A stretch of DNA of 64,000 bases from DRPG01 sp964655065 (GTDB taxonomy: Bacteria; Myxococcota_A; UBA796; GCA-2862545), in assembly GCA_964655065.1 (NCBI GenBank), contig CAZZLC010000020.1:1-64000 (forward strand), read 5' to 3'. The position numbers were made by a program, and so were the translations under genes. The notes below the pieces were generated by a model. The model had not been told where the DNA came from and did not search any database. It saw nothing but the letters and a program-made list of their open reading frames with translations. Within the stretch, counting starts at the first letter, position 1; the number at the start of each line of letters is the position of its first letter. Positions 41,472-49,323 of this stretch are shown piece after piece.

Positions 41472-41521
41472 CGAGCGGTCGGGTCCGGGGACTGACCCCA
41501 CCGAGTGCTCTCGGAGGACCC

Positions 41522-42598
41522 ATGACCGGACTCGTCGCCTTTCTCGCCGCCTGTACCCCGTCCGAGGACGTCGAGGCGCCCCCGCCGACCTCGGAGCCGT
41601 CCGACCTCTCGACGAGGCTCGACGCCCTCCTGAGCGACAGCAGCGCGCCCGCCCTCGCTGCTGCGATCGTCGATCGAGACGGGCTCGTCGCGCTGGGAGC
41701 GGCCGGGCAGCGTCGGGCCGGAGGTCGTGCGTCTGTCACCCTCGACGATCGATGGCACCTCGGCTCGTGCACCAAGGCCATGACGGCCACGCTCGTCGCC
41801 ACGTTCGTGGACGAGGGCGCGCTGACCTTCGACTCGACACTGCCGGAGCTGTTCCCCGACCTGGCCGCCGACCCGGCGTGGAATGCGGTGACCATGCGGG
41901 ACCTGCTGCGGCACCGGGCGGGCGTGGGAGCGATCCCGGTCGCCACCCTGGGGAGGTGGTTCCAGGGCGGCGAGGTGACCGCACTGCGGGCCGACTATGC
42001 GGTCGAGATGCTGGCCGGAGCGCCCCCCCTGGAGGTCGGGACGTACGCCTATTCCAACGGCGGCTACGTCCTCGCGGGCGCTGCGCTCGAGGCGATCGCC
42101 GGCGCGTCGTGGGAGACCCTGCTGCAGGAGCGGGTTCTCGAGCCGCTGGGCATGACGGAGTGCGGCTTCGGGCCCCCTGGGGCGGGGCAGCCCGCGGGCC
42201 ACGACGCGACCGGTACGCCCCAGCCCGACCTGGACAACCCGCCGGCCCTGGGGCCCGCGGGGACCGTCCACTGCTCGATGGCGTCCTGGGCCGAGTTCGC
42301 GAGGGCCAACCTGGTGGGCCCCGCCGGTGAGGCGCCGATCGTCGATGCAGCGACCTGGGTGACGCTGCACGACGCTCCCATCGACGACTACGCACTCGGC
42401 TGGGGGGTCTCCGCGCGGGAGTGGTCCGGCGGCACCACCCTCTCGCACTACGGGAGCAACACCCTGTGGATCGCGTCGGTCTGGATCGCGCCCGACATCG
42501 ATCGCGCCTATCTTGCGGTGACCAACTCGGGCGCCGGGGAGCACTTCGAGCTGGTCGACGCCACGATCGGCGAGCTCGTCGCCTCCGACGAGGGCTGA
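41522..42598 (+). CDS. Serine hydrolase/beta-lactamase-class C-like lipoprotein
   Basis: 358 residues; GGAGG precedes ATG 41522. Lipobox LAAC (Cys11). Class C/DD-peptidase motifs: S82-C-T-K85 (nucleophile and general base), Y177-S-N179, and H309-Y-G311 in place of KTG. The fold-typical LRHRAGV segment is at about 129-135. Members of this family are esterases, D-aminopeptidases or penicillin-binding proteins; the H-x-G form is frequent in esterases (EstB-like) and peptidases. Being lipid-anchored it works in the periplasm or outside. It follows the MYXO-CTERM gene by 50 nt and may share its promoter. Confidence 0.88.
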   Translation: MTGLVAFLAACTPSEDVEAPPPTSEPSDLSTRLDALLSDSSAPALAAAIVDRDGLVALGAAGQRRAGGRASVTLDDRWHLGSCTKAMTATLVATFVDEGALTFDSTLPELFPDLAADPAWNAVTMRDLLRHRAGVGAIPVATLGRWFQGGEVTALRADYAVEMLAGAPPLEVGTYAYSNGGYVLAGAALEAIAGASWETLLQERVLEPLGMTECGFGPPGAGQPAGHDATGTPQPDLDNPPALGPAGTVHCSMASWAEFARANLVGPAGEAPIVDAATWVTLHDAPIDDYALGWGVSAREWSGGTTLSHYGSNTLWIASVWIAPDIDRAYLAVTNSGAGEHFELVDATIGELVASDEG

Positions 42599-42602
42599 GC
42601 CG

Positions 42603-43364
42603 TCAACGGGCGGTGAGCCCGCCGTCGACCGTCCACTCGGCGCCGGTGACGAACGATGCGGCATCGGAGACGAGGAACGCGATCACCGACGCCACCTCCT
42701 CCACGCGACCGAGCCGGTTCACCGGGGCCGCTCGCTCGAGCGCACGGCGGGTCCGCTCGGGGTCGGGCGAGTGGTGGATCATCGCCTGCACCAGGGGCGT
42801 GTCGACGAACGCCGGATGAACCGAGTTCACCCGGACCGGGTCGCCTCGCTGCGCGCAGTACATGGCGGCCGCCTTCGTGAAGGTGCGCACTGCGCCTTTG
42901 CTCGCGCAGTACGCGGTGAGGTTTCCGTCGCCGACGATGCCGGCCACCGACGAGACGTTGACGATGGAGCCGCCGCCCGCTCGGCGCATGGCCGGCAGCG
43001 CGGCCCGGGTGCCGAGGAACACGCTGTCCGAGTTGAGGGCCTGGACCTTGCGCCACTCGGCCAGGGTGGTGTCCTCGAGACCCTTGTTGATGCCACCGCC
43101 CGCGTTGTTCACCAGACCGTGGAGCGCTCCGAACCGCGCCTCGGCCGCCTCGATCACCTCGGGCCAGCGATCCTCGTCGGTCACGTCCTGAGCCATCCCG
43201 ATCGCCGCCTCCCCGAGCGCCGCCGCGGCGGCATCGACGCCTGCCACGTCGCGGTCGGTGAGCACCACCTGGGCCCCCTCCTTCACCATCAGCGCCGCGG
43301 TCGCCCGACCGATCCCCGACGCGGCCCCCGTCACCAGAACCACCTTTCCCGTGAGTGTGCTCAT
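42603..43364 (-). CDS. Short-chain dehydrogenase/reductase
   Basis: 253 residues, the classical SDR length. Cofactor motif TGAASGIG (about 12-19) with Asp37 at the end of beta-2 (VVLTDRD), favouring NAD(H). NNAG at 86-89; catalytic Ser139, Tyr152 and Lys156 (AYCASK), with Asn111 completing the tetrad. The substrate is unknown. It overlaps the upstream sodium/amino-acid symporter gene by 4 nt (ATGA) and is therefore co-translated with it, suggesting that the reductase acts on a metabolite of the imported compound. Confidence 0.92.
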   Translation of the reverse strand: MSTLTGKVVLVTGAASGIGRATAALMVKEGAQVVLTDRDVAGVDAAAAALGEAAIGMAQDVTDEDRWPEVIEAAEARFGALHGLVNNAGGGINKGLEDTTLAEWRKVQALNSDSVFLGTRAALPAMRRAGGGSIVNVSSVAGIVGDGNLTAYCASKGAVRTFTKAAAMYCAQRGDPVRVNSVHPAFVDTPLVQAMIHHSPDPERTRRALERAAPVNRLGRVEEVASVIAFLVSDAASFVTGAEWTVDGGLTAR

Positions 43365-44704
43365 CTCGCGAAGTACTCCCTCGTGATTCCGACCACGACC
43401 GGCGCGAGCAGTCCCAGCGCGATCAGGTTGGGTAGCGCCATCATCGCATTGAGGGTGTCCGCGACAAGCCAGACGAAATCGAGCTTTACCACGGCACCGA
43501 GGGGAATCGCCAGGATCCACGCGATCCGGAACGGACGGATCGCACGGACCCCGAACAGGTACTCGACGCAGCGCTCGCCATAGAAGCTCCACCCGAGCAG
43601 GGTCGTGAACGCAAAGATGGCGAGGGCGAAGGCCACGACCGCCCCCCCGAACCCAGGCAGCGCGGCCTCGAAGGCCTGCGAGGTGAGCGCAGCGCCATCG
43701 TTGCCCCCGGATTGCCAGGCGCCCGAGGTCAGGATCGCGAGTCCCGTGAGCGTGCAGACGATCAAGGTGTCGACGAAGGTGCCGATCATCGCGACCATGC
43801 CCTGCTGCACCGGATGCTCCGTGGTCGCGGCCGCGTGGGCGATCGGCGCGCTCCCGAGGCCCGCCTCGTTGGAGAACACCCCTCTCGCCACGCCGGACTG
43901 CATGGCGACCCACACCGCGGCACCGGCAAAGCCGCCCTGGGCCGCGATCGGAGTGAACGCGTGGGTGAACACGAGCGAGAGCGAGGGAAGGACCTTGTCG
44001 GCATTGACCGCGAGCACGCCGATCCCGGCCAGCAGGTAGGCGACGGCCATGACGGGAACAATGGCCCCGGCCACCGTGCCGATCCGACGGATCCCGCCAA
44101 TGAGGACCGCGCCCACGAACACCATCAGGAAGAGCCCGGTCGCCCAGGCGGGGACCCCCGCCGCCTCGTTCATGACGTCGGCCACGGAGTTGGCCTGCAC
44201 CCCGTTGCCGATCCCGAAGCCCGCCACCGCCGCGAACCCCGCGAAGGTCGGCGCGAGGAAGCGTAGGCCCGCCGGCAGTCCCTTGTCGATGTAGTACATG
44301 GGCCCGCCGACATGGTTGCCGAGCTCGTCGACCTCCCGAAAGCGAACCGCCAGCACTGCCTCGGCGTACTTCGTGGCCATGCCGACCAGCGCGGTGCACC
44401 ACATCCAGAACAGCGCCCCCGGTCCGCCGGTGACCACCGCCACTGCCACGCCCGCGATGTTCCCGGTGCCGATCGTCGCCGCGAGCGCGGTCATCAAGGC
44501 GTTGAACGGGCTGATCTCCCCGGTGTCGTCCCCGCCCCGACGTCGTCCCTGCCACAGCAGCCGCAGGCCGTCGGGAAGGCGCAGGATGGGCACGAACCGC
44601 AGCCGGATCATCAGGTAGAGCCCGGTCCCCAGGATCGCGATCAGCATGGGCAGACCCCACACCACCCCGTGCACGCGTTCCACCAGCCCCGTCAGCAGCT
44701 CCAT
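43361..44704 (-). CDS. Sodium/alanine symporter family (AGCS) transporter
   Basis: 447 residues from ATG 44704 (GGGAGG five nt upstream; GTG 44707 is too close to the RBS). AGCS hallmarks: SPFNALMTALAATIGTGNIAGVAVAVVTGGPGALFWMW (about 66-103), MATKYAEAVLAVRFRE, GGPMYYIDKGL, FSNEAGLGSAPIAHAAA, and a GWSFYGERCVEYLFG-type segment near the end. About 10-11 transmembrane helices. It imports alanine, glycine or a related amino acid with Na+. The SDR gene downstream overlaps by 4 nt. Confidence 0.93.
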   Translation of the reverse strand: MELLTGLVERVHGVVWGLPMLIAILGTGLYLMIRLRFVPILRLPDGLRLLWQGRRRGGDDTGEISPFNALMTALAATIGTGNIAGVAVAVVTGGPGALFWMWCTALVGMATKYAEAVLAVRFREVDELGNHVGGPMYYIDKGLPAGLRFLAPTFAGFAAVAGFGIGNGVQANSVADVMNEAAGVPAWATGLFLMVFVGAVLIGGIRRIGTVAGAIVPVMAVAYLLAGIGVLAVNADKVLPSLSLVFTHAFTPIAAQGGFAGAAVWVAMQSGVARGVFSNEAGLGSAPIAHAAATTEHPVQQGMVAMIGTFVDTLIVCTLTGLAILTSGAWQSGGNDGAALTSQAFEAALPGFGGAVVAFALAIFAFTTLLGWSFYGERCVEYLFGVRAIRPFRIAWILAIPLGAVVKLDFVWLVADTLNAMMALPNLIALGLLAPVVVGITREYFAR

Positions 44705-44723
44705 CACACCTCCCCCCTTGCCG

Positions 44724-44754
44724 ATCGGACTCCCCTATCGGACGACTGAGTCCG
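44724..44754. promoter_or_regulatory. Direct and inverted repeats between divergent genes
   Basis: Within the 102-nt gap between the symporter and the multihaem gene there are two direct copies of ATCGGAC (44724-44730 and 44737-44743, period 13) and a 7-bp inverted repeat CGGACTC (44726-44732)/GAGTCCG (44748-44754). This could be a regulator-binding site for one or both divergent genes. No regulator is encoded next to it. Confidence 0.35.
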
Positions 44755-44806
44755 GCGGCCCGTGTACGCTCGGGATGGTACGTGGGGCCCCAAGGTTGGA
44801 GGCGCC

Positions 44807-46030
44807 ATGATCCGGCTCCTGGGTGCAATCCTCACGATCTCCGGCTGCCAGGGAGAGCCCGAGGAGGCGCCACCCTCGCTCCGCAACGCACCGGCGAACC
44901 CCTACGTGGGCGGCTTTCTCACCGGCCAGTTCTGCGGGGTCCAGTCGGTGTTTCAGGTGACGTGCGTGGCGGGCTGCCACTCGGCGGCGGTGCCTGGCGG
45001 TGGCCTCGATCTCGAGACCGACCCCTACGGGGCGACCGTCGGCGTGAGGGGCAGCACCGGCGCCCTCCTCGTCGAGCCAGGATCGCCGAGTCGCTCGCTC
45101 CTCTACCTGCGGATGGTCACCCCCGGCGAGGGCGTGATGCCGCCTACCGGCGTCCTCGAGGCCGGGTTCGTCAACGTCGTGGCCGACTGGATCACGAACG
45201 GCGCCCCCGACGACTGCGACGTCGAGACACCGCCTCCGGTGCTCGAGGAGCCGGGGGCCAGTCCCCATCCTCCGGGCTGGGTGAGCCCGGAGCAGCACGG
45301 CACCGCCACGAACCTCCAGACCGACGGCGACTGTCGGATCTGCCACGGCGTCGACCTGACCGGCCGTGAGGGAGAGAACGCGGGCATCTCCTGCGACACC
45401 TGCCACGCCGACGGCTGGCGCACCAACTGTACGTTCTGCCACGGCGGCGTCGAGAACGCGACCGGGGCTCCTCCGCAGGACATCGACGGCAGCGACCAGT
45501 CGCTCGCCTTTCCGCCCCACGGCGAGCACGTGACGGCGAGCGACCACCCCGCGTACGCCTGCACGAACTGCCACCCCGATCGCTCGGACGTCCTCGACCC
45601 GGGACACGTGTTCGGCGACGTCACCCCCACCTTCGGGGAGCTCGACTACACCCAGGGCCTCTCGCCGCGAGGAACCTACCTCTTCGGGACCTGCTCGAAC
45701 CTGTACTGCCACGGCGACGGACGAGGAGACAACGGCACCGTGGCCGTCGGCGAGGAGCTGACCTGTCGGTCATGCCATCCCGACGAGCGCAGCAACGGAG
45801 CCGAACTCAATCGGATGTCGGGTCGACACCTCCAGCACCTGAACCGCAGTGGCGTCACCTGCGCGGACTGCCACGGCCTCACGGCCGACGCCACGCAGCG
45901 GATCGTCGACGGCACGCTCCACGTCGACGGCGTGGCCCAGGTGCAGACGCAAGAGGTGGCGTGGGACGGAGAGACCTGCGAGGGGACCTGTCATGGTCAC
46001 GAGCACGACGAAGAAGAGTGGCGCGACTGA
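44807..46030 (+). CDS. Multihaem c-type cytochrome lipoprotein with CX4CH/CX2CH domain
   Basis: 407 residues; TTGGAGG precedes ATG 44807 (an upstream ATG at 44762 lacks a signal). Lipobox ISGC (Cys14). Haem motifs of the standard form: CRICH, CDTCH, CTFCH, CTNCH, CRSCH and CADCH, six in all. In addition there are CSNLYCH (CX4CH), CVAGCH and CEGTCH (CX3CH). The CX4CH followed by CX2CH pairing is the GSU-type domain known from Geobacter extracellular cytochromes. It may therefore carry about six to nine haems on the outer surface and take part in extracellular electron transfer or metal reduction. Whether the atypical sites bind haem needs an experimental answer. Confidence 0.88.
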   Translation: MIRLLGAILTISGCQGEPEEAPPSLRNAPANPYVGGFLTGQFCGVQSVFQVTCVAGCHSAAVPGGGLDLETDPYGATVGVRGSTGALLVEPGSPSRSLLYLRMVTPGEGVMPPTGVLEAGFVNVVADWITNGAPDDCDVETPPPVLEEPGASPHPPGWVSPEQHGTATNLQTDGDCRICHGVDLTGREGENAGISCDTCHADGWRTNCTFCHGGVENATGAPPQDIDGSDQSLAFPPHGEHVTASDHPAYACTNCHPDRSDVLDPGHVFGDVTPTFGELDYTQGLSPRGTYLFGTCSNLYCHGDGRGDNGTVAVGEELTCRSCHPDERSNGAELNRMSGRHLQHLNRSGVTCADCHGLTADATQRIVDGTLHVDGVAQVQTQEVAWDGETCEGTCHGHEHDEEEWRD

Positions 46031-46099
46031 CCCCGGGCTACACTCTCGGCTCGAATCGAGGGCCTGAAAGGAGAGCGGCCCGGGGACGAGGAGAGAGAC

Positions 46100-47437
46100 A
46101 TGTCGATCCCGGCTGGGGCTCCCAACCTCGCGACGCAGCTTCGCAGCACGAGCCTCCGATCCGCTACGGCGCTGTTCGCGAGCCTGTTCGGCGTGGGGGC
46201 GCTCCTCGGCGTCCGCCAGGTGATCACCGGCGACGACCCCATGGCCTTCGTCATGCCCTCGTTCGTCTGCCTGATGTCGTTCGTGGCGTGGCTGATGGCC
46301 CGCAACGGACGGGAGACGCTCGCGCGCACGCTCTTCGTGGCGACGTGCGGGATCTACCTCGGTGTGCTGGTGGTGTTCGCTCCGTTCCCCGTCAAGACGG
46401 GGCTCGGCTTCCCGCTGTCCATGCTCACCATCCTGCTCCTGCACCTCACGCACCCTGCTCACAAGGCCACCCGGTTGGGGGGCGGCGTGGCGGGGCTCGT
46501 GGCGCTCGGCTACGTCGCCCAGGCCGTGATCGACGTCTCGGTGCTGGCAGACTGGGCCGTCGTCACCAGCGCGGTCGCCGAGTTGTTGGTGCTGGCCTTC
46601 TCCACGATCGTGCTCGGGTGGCTGGGCAAAGGCTGGCTCCACGCCCTGCAGGAGGCGGATCAAGCCCGGGCGCAGCTCGTGGAGGCCCACTCGCTCGCCA
46701 TGCAGGCCAACCGCGCGAAGAGCAGCTTCCTCGCCTCGATGTCCCACGAGCTCCGCACCCCGCTGAACGCGGTGATCGGATACGCCGAGCTCGCGCAGGA
46801 CGATCTGACGGACGATCGCCACGTCAACCCCGAGGACCTCGAGCACATTCGAAGCGCCGGCCAGCACCTGCTGAGCCTCGTGAACCAGGTCCTCGACCTG
46901 TCGAGAATCGAAGCTGGCAAGCTCAAGCTCGAGCGGTCGACGGTGCTCCTGCACGAGCTCGCCCGGGAGGTCGGCGACATCCTGGGGCCGCAGCTCGCCC
47001 AGCGCCACAATCGGCTGGTGCTCGATCTCGAGCCGGTGGAGCCCGCGTCGCTCGATCCCCTGCGGACGCGCCAGATCCTGACGAACCTGCTCGGCAACGC
47101 GACGAAGTTCACCGAGCACGGCACGATCACCGTCGTGGTCCGCCAAGAGGGCGACCGTCTTCGCGCCGCGGTCAGCGACGACGGCCCCGGCATTCCGCCG
47201 CACCGGCTCGAGGCGATCTTCGCTCCCTTCGAGCAGGCGTCAGACGAGGTCCAGGGCACCTACGGCGGCACGGGGCTGGGCCTCGCGATCAGCCGACGCC
47301 TCGCTCGCGAGATGGGCGGCAACCTGTGGGCCGAGAGCGAGCTCGGCCACGGCGCGACGTTCTTCCTGGAGTTCCCGGTGTCGGGGGCAGCTCGGTCCAG
47401 CAGCTCCCGCCCCCTCGCCCGGCTGGTTCGCCCTTGA
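46100..47437 (+). CDS. Membrane sensor histidine kinase (hybrid input not seen)
   Basis: 445 residues. Five to six transmembrane segments (about 20-180) form the input domain, without a recognisable periplasmic sensor. A short coiled linker follows, then HisKA with phospho-acceptor His216 in MSHELRTPLNAVIGYAEL, and the HATPase_c domain: N box LLGNATKF, G1 SDDGPGIPP, F box FAPFEQ, G2 GGTGLGLAISRRL. No receiver domain and no response regulator gene adjoin, so it is an orphan whose partner lies elsewhere. Seventy nt separate it from the multihaem gene upstream on the same strand. Confidence 0.92.
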   Translation: MSIPAGAPNLATQLRSTSLRSATALFASLFGVGALLGVRQVITGDDPMAFVMPSFVCLMSFVAWLMARNGRETLARTLFVATCGIYLGVLVVFAPFPVKTGLGFPLSMLTILLLHLTHPAHKATRLGGGVAGLVALGYVAQAVIDVSVLADWAVVTSAVAELLVLAFSTIVLGWLGKGWLHALQEADQARAQLVEAHSLAMQANRAKSSFLASMSHELRTPLNAVIGYAELAQDDLTDDRHVNPEDLEHIRSAGQHLLSLVNQVLDLSRIEAGKLKLERSTVLLHELAREVGDILGPQLAQRHNRLVLDLEPVEPASLDPLRTRQILTNLLGNATKFTEHGTITVVVRQEGDRLRAAVSDDGPGIPPHRLEAIFAPFEQASDEVQGTYGGTGLGLAISRRLAREMGGNLWAESELGHGATFFLEFPVSGAARSSSSRPLARLVRP

Positions 47438-47438
47438 A

Positions 47439-47957
47439 TCAGGGGTCCGGGAGGGGGAACTCGAGGAACCAGACCTCGGCGTCGAGCTCGGCCAGGCCCT
47501 GGCCAACCCACTCGCTGTCGGGCCGCCAGTAGGCCGTCTCGCCCGAGTGACCCACGTCGATCGTGTTCGCCGACAGTACGGCAAAGCTCGCGCACGACGG
47601 GTCGTCGACCTCCAGCACGAGCTCGCCGAGCTGAATCGTGCCCGACCACGTGCACGCCGAGCAAGGCTCGGTCGCGGCCTGCACCCGCGTGACCTCCCAG
47701 AACCCGTCGCAGCGGAGGCCTGCCTCGTCCACCACGAAGATCCCTGCCTCGCCGCTTCCGGTGGGCGCGTCGTCGCCGACGGGCAGCTCGGCCCAGAAGC
47801 GCTGTTCGGGCTCTCCGAAGTCGTCTTCCTCCCCCTCTTCCTCGCCCGCGTTGCCGTCCGTCCACACCTCGGTGGTCGGCACCTCCCACCACGCGAGCCC
47901 CGCTTCGCCACCGTCCCCACAGCCGAGCAGGAGCCCGGCCAGCCACGTCGTTCGCAT
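47439..47957 (-). CDS. Lipoprotein, last gene of the DUF1592/DUF1552 run
   Basis: 172 residues; lipobox LLLGC. An acidic linker (EEEGEEDDFGEPE) leads to a compact domain with CDGFWEV, ATEPCSACTWSGTIQ and DPSCASFAV, so four or more Cys. The start overlaps the stop of the DUF1552 gene (TGATG), which implies translational coupling. Its stop is 1 nt from that of the convergent histidine-kinase gene. Function unknown; by position it may work with the DUF1552/DUF1592 pair. Confidence 0.7.
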   Translation of the reverse strand: MRTTWLAGLLLGCGDGGEAGLAWWEVPTTEVWTDGNAGEEEGEEDDFGEPEQRFWAELPVGDDAPTGSGEAGIFVVDEAGLRCDGFWEVTRVQAATEPCSACTWSGTIQLGELVLEVDDPSCASFAVLSANTIDVGHSGETAYWRPDSEWVGQGLAELDAEVWFLEFPLPDP

Positions 47958-49321
47958 CACAGTCCGAGTCCTCCGGTGAGATCCACGCGGTGGCCGTCCG
48001 GGGTCGTCACCTGGTCGAGCCCGACGTGGTCGACCTCGACCCCCATGGCCCGCGCAACCTCGGTGAGCAGTTGTTGGTGAGGTCGGCCGGCACCTCGGGT
48101 CGGCCCCGAGTACGCGACCATGGGTACCGGCGTCGTGTCCCACGGCCAGTGGTGGTAGCGACCGGTCTCCCAGGCCCAGCTCCCGCCGAGGAGGCTCACG
48201 CAGTACTTCTCGAAGGTGTGCCAGCCATCGGCGAGCTCGCTGCCCCAGACAATCAGGGTGTTGTCCATCAGCGAGCCCCCGTCCTCGGGAATGGCCTCGA
48301 GGACGGACACGAGACGGGCCACCTGGGCAGCGTGGTGGGCCGAGTAGTCGCTCATCGCCTCGGCTGCGAGGGGATCCTCGTAGATGCGGTGCGCGAAGTC
48401 GTTGTGAGCGTCGCCCGACAGGTAGTGGCCCCACCCGAAGTCCCGCGACGGGAGGTCCCCGAGGGAGACCGTCACCACGCGGACGAGGTCGCAGGCGAAC
48501 GCCGCCCCGACGAGCTCGGCAAAGGCGTCGAACAGCGCGTTGTAGCCCTCGGCACTGGCGGAGAGCGACGCGATGTCGGGCGCGTCGCACGCCGCCTCGG
48601 ACAACCCGGCCAGTCGCTGCTCCAGCTGGCGGACCAGCTCGTAGTGGGTGTCGAGCTTGGCGCGGTCGGCGGCAGCGAGGTTCGGAGCGAGGGCCTGGTG
48701 CTCGGCCTTCGCGAAGTCGAGCACCGAGGAGGCGGCCGCGATGCTCGGGTCTTCGGAGGAGCCCACGCCGAACAGGCGATCCCAGATCCGCCGCGGGTCG
48801 CCTTCGAGCGGCATCTGCTGCGCCATCCCCGCGTGGCAGATCGGACGGCCCCCGCCGATGGTCAGCTCGAGCGAAGGCAGGCGGTCGGGCCGCGCGATCT
48901 GGCGCGCGATGATCTGGTCGAGGCTCGGCTCGGTCGAGAAGAGATCCGCCCCGGTGAAGTGGACCCAAGCGCCGGTCCAGGCGTGCAGCCAGCCCTTCTC
49001 GTGGCGGTAGCCGGGGATGTCGAGCTCCGCCGTCGCGAGCGACAGGCCATCGAGGCACTGCAGGCGACGCCGGTGAACGTGCAGCGGCGCGAGCGAGCGG
49101 CTGAAGTCGGTGGCGGCCAGCCCGTCGAGGTCCGCAACCCAGGCCGCGTCGTCCGGCGCGGCCGTGGGGCGCATCTGCCAGTGCGGGTAGGGCGTGCCGT
49201 GGCCGGTCGAGAGGATGACGAGGCGCTTCGGTGCGGGACCGGTGACCGCCCAGGAGGGGCGGGCGAGCGCCGAGCCCACGCCGGACAGGCCCAGCGCGGT
49301 GAGGAACTGTCGTCGATTCAT
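47957..49321 (-). CDS. DUF1552 protein with Tat-type signal
   Basis: 454 residues from ATG 49321. The N-terminus MNRRQFLTALGLSGVGSALARPSWA is a twin-arginine signal (RRQFL), so the folded protein is exported. The body matches DUF1552, a family with an alkaline-phosphatase-like feel: LVILSTGHGTPYPHWQMR, HGYRHEKGW-like segments, PSLELTIGGG, DNTLIVWGSELADGWHTFEKYCVSLLGG, and a closing LLTEVARAMG. DUF1552 genes are nearly always adjacent to DUF1592 genes in Planctomycetota and Myxococcota, as here (2-nt gap). The substrate of the pair is not established as far as I know. Confidence 0.9.
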   Translation of the reverse strand: MNRRQFLTALGLSGVGSALARPSWAVTGPAPKRLVILSTGHGTPYPHWQMRPTAAPDDAAWVADLDGLAATDFSRSLAPLHVHRRRLQCLDGLSLATAELDIPGYRHEKGWLHAWTGAWVHFTGADLFSTEPSLDQIIARQIARPDRLPSLELTIGGGRPICHAGMAQQMPLEGDPRRIWDRLFGVGSSEDPSIAAASSVLDFAKAEHQALAPNLAAADRAKLDTHYELVRQLEQRLAGLSEAACDAPDIASLSASAEGYNALFDAFAELVGAAFACDLVRVVTVSLGDLPSRDFGWGHYLSGDAHNDFAHRIYEDPLAAEAMSDYSAHHAAQVARLVSVLEAIPEDGGSLMDNTLIVWGSELADGWHTFEKYCVSLLGGSWAWETGRYHHWPWDTTPVPMVAYSGPTRGAGRPHQQLLTEVARAMGVEVDHVGLDQVTTPDGHRVDLTGGLGL

Positions 49322-49323
49322 GA

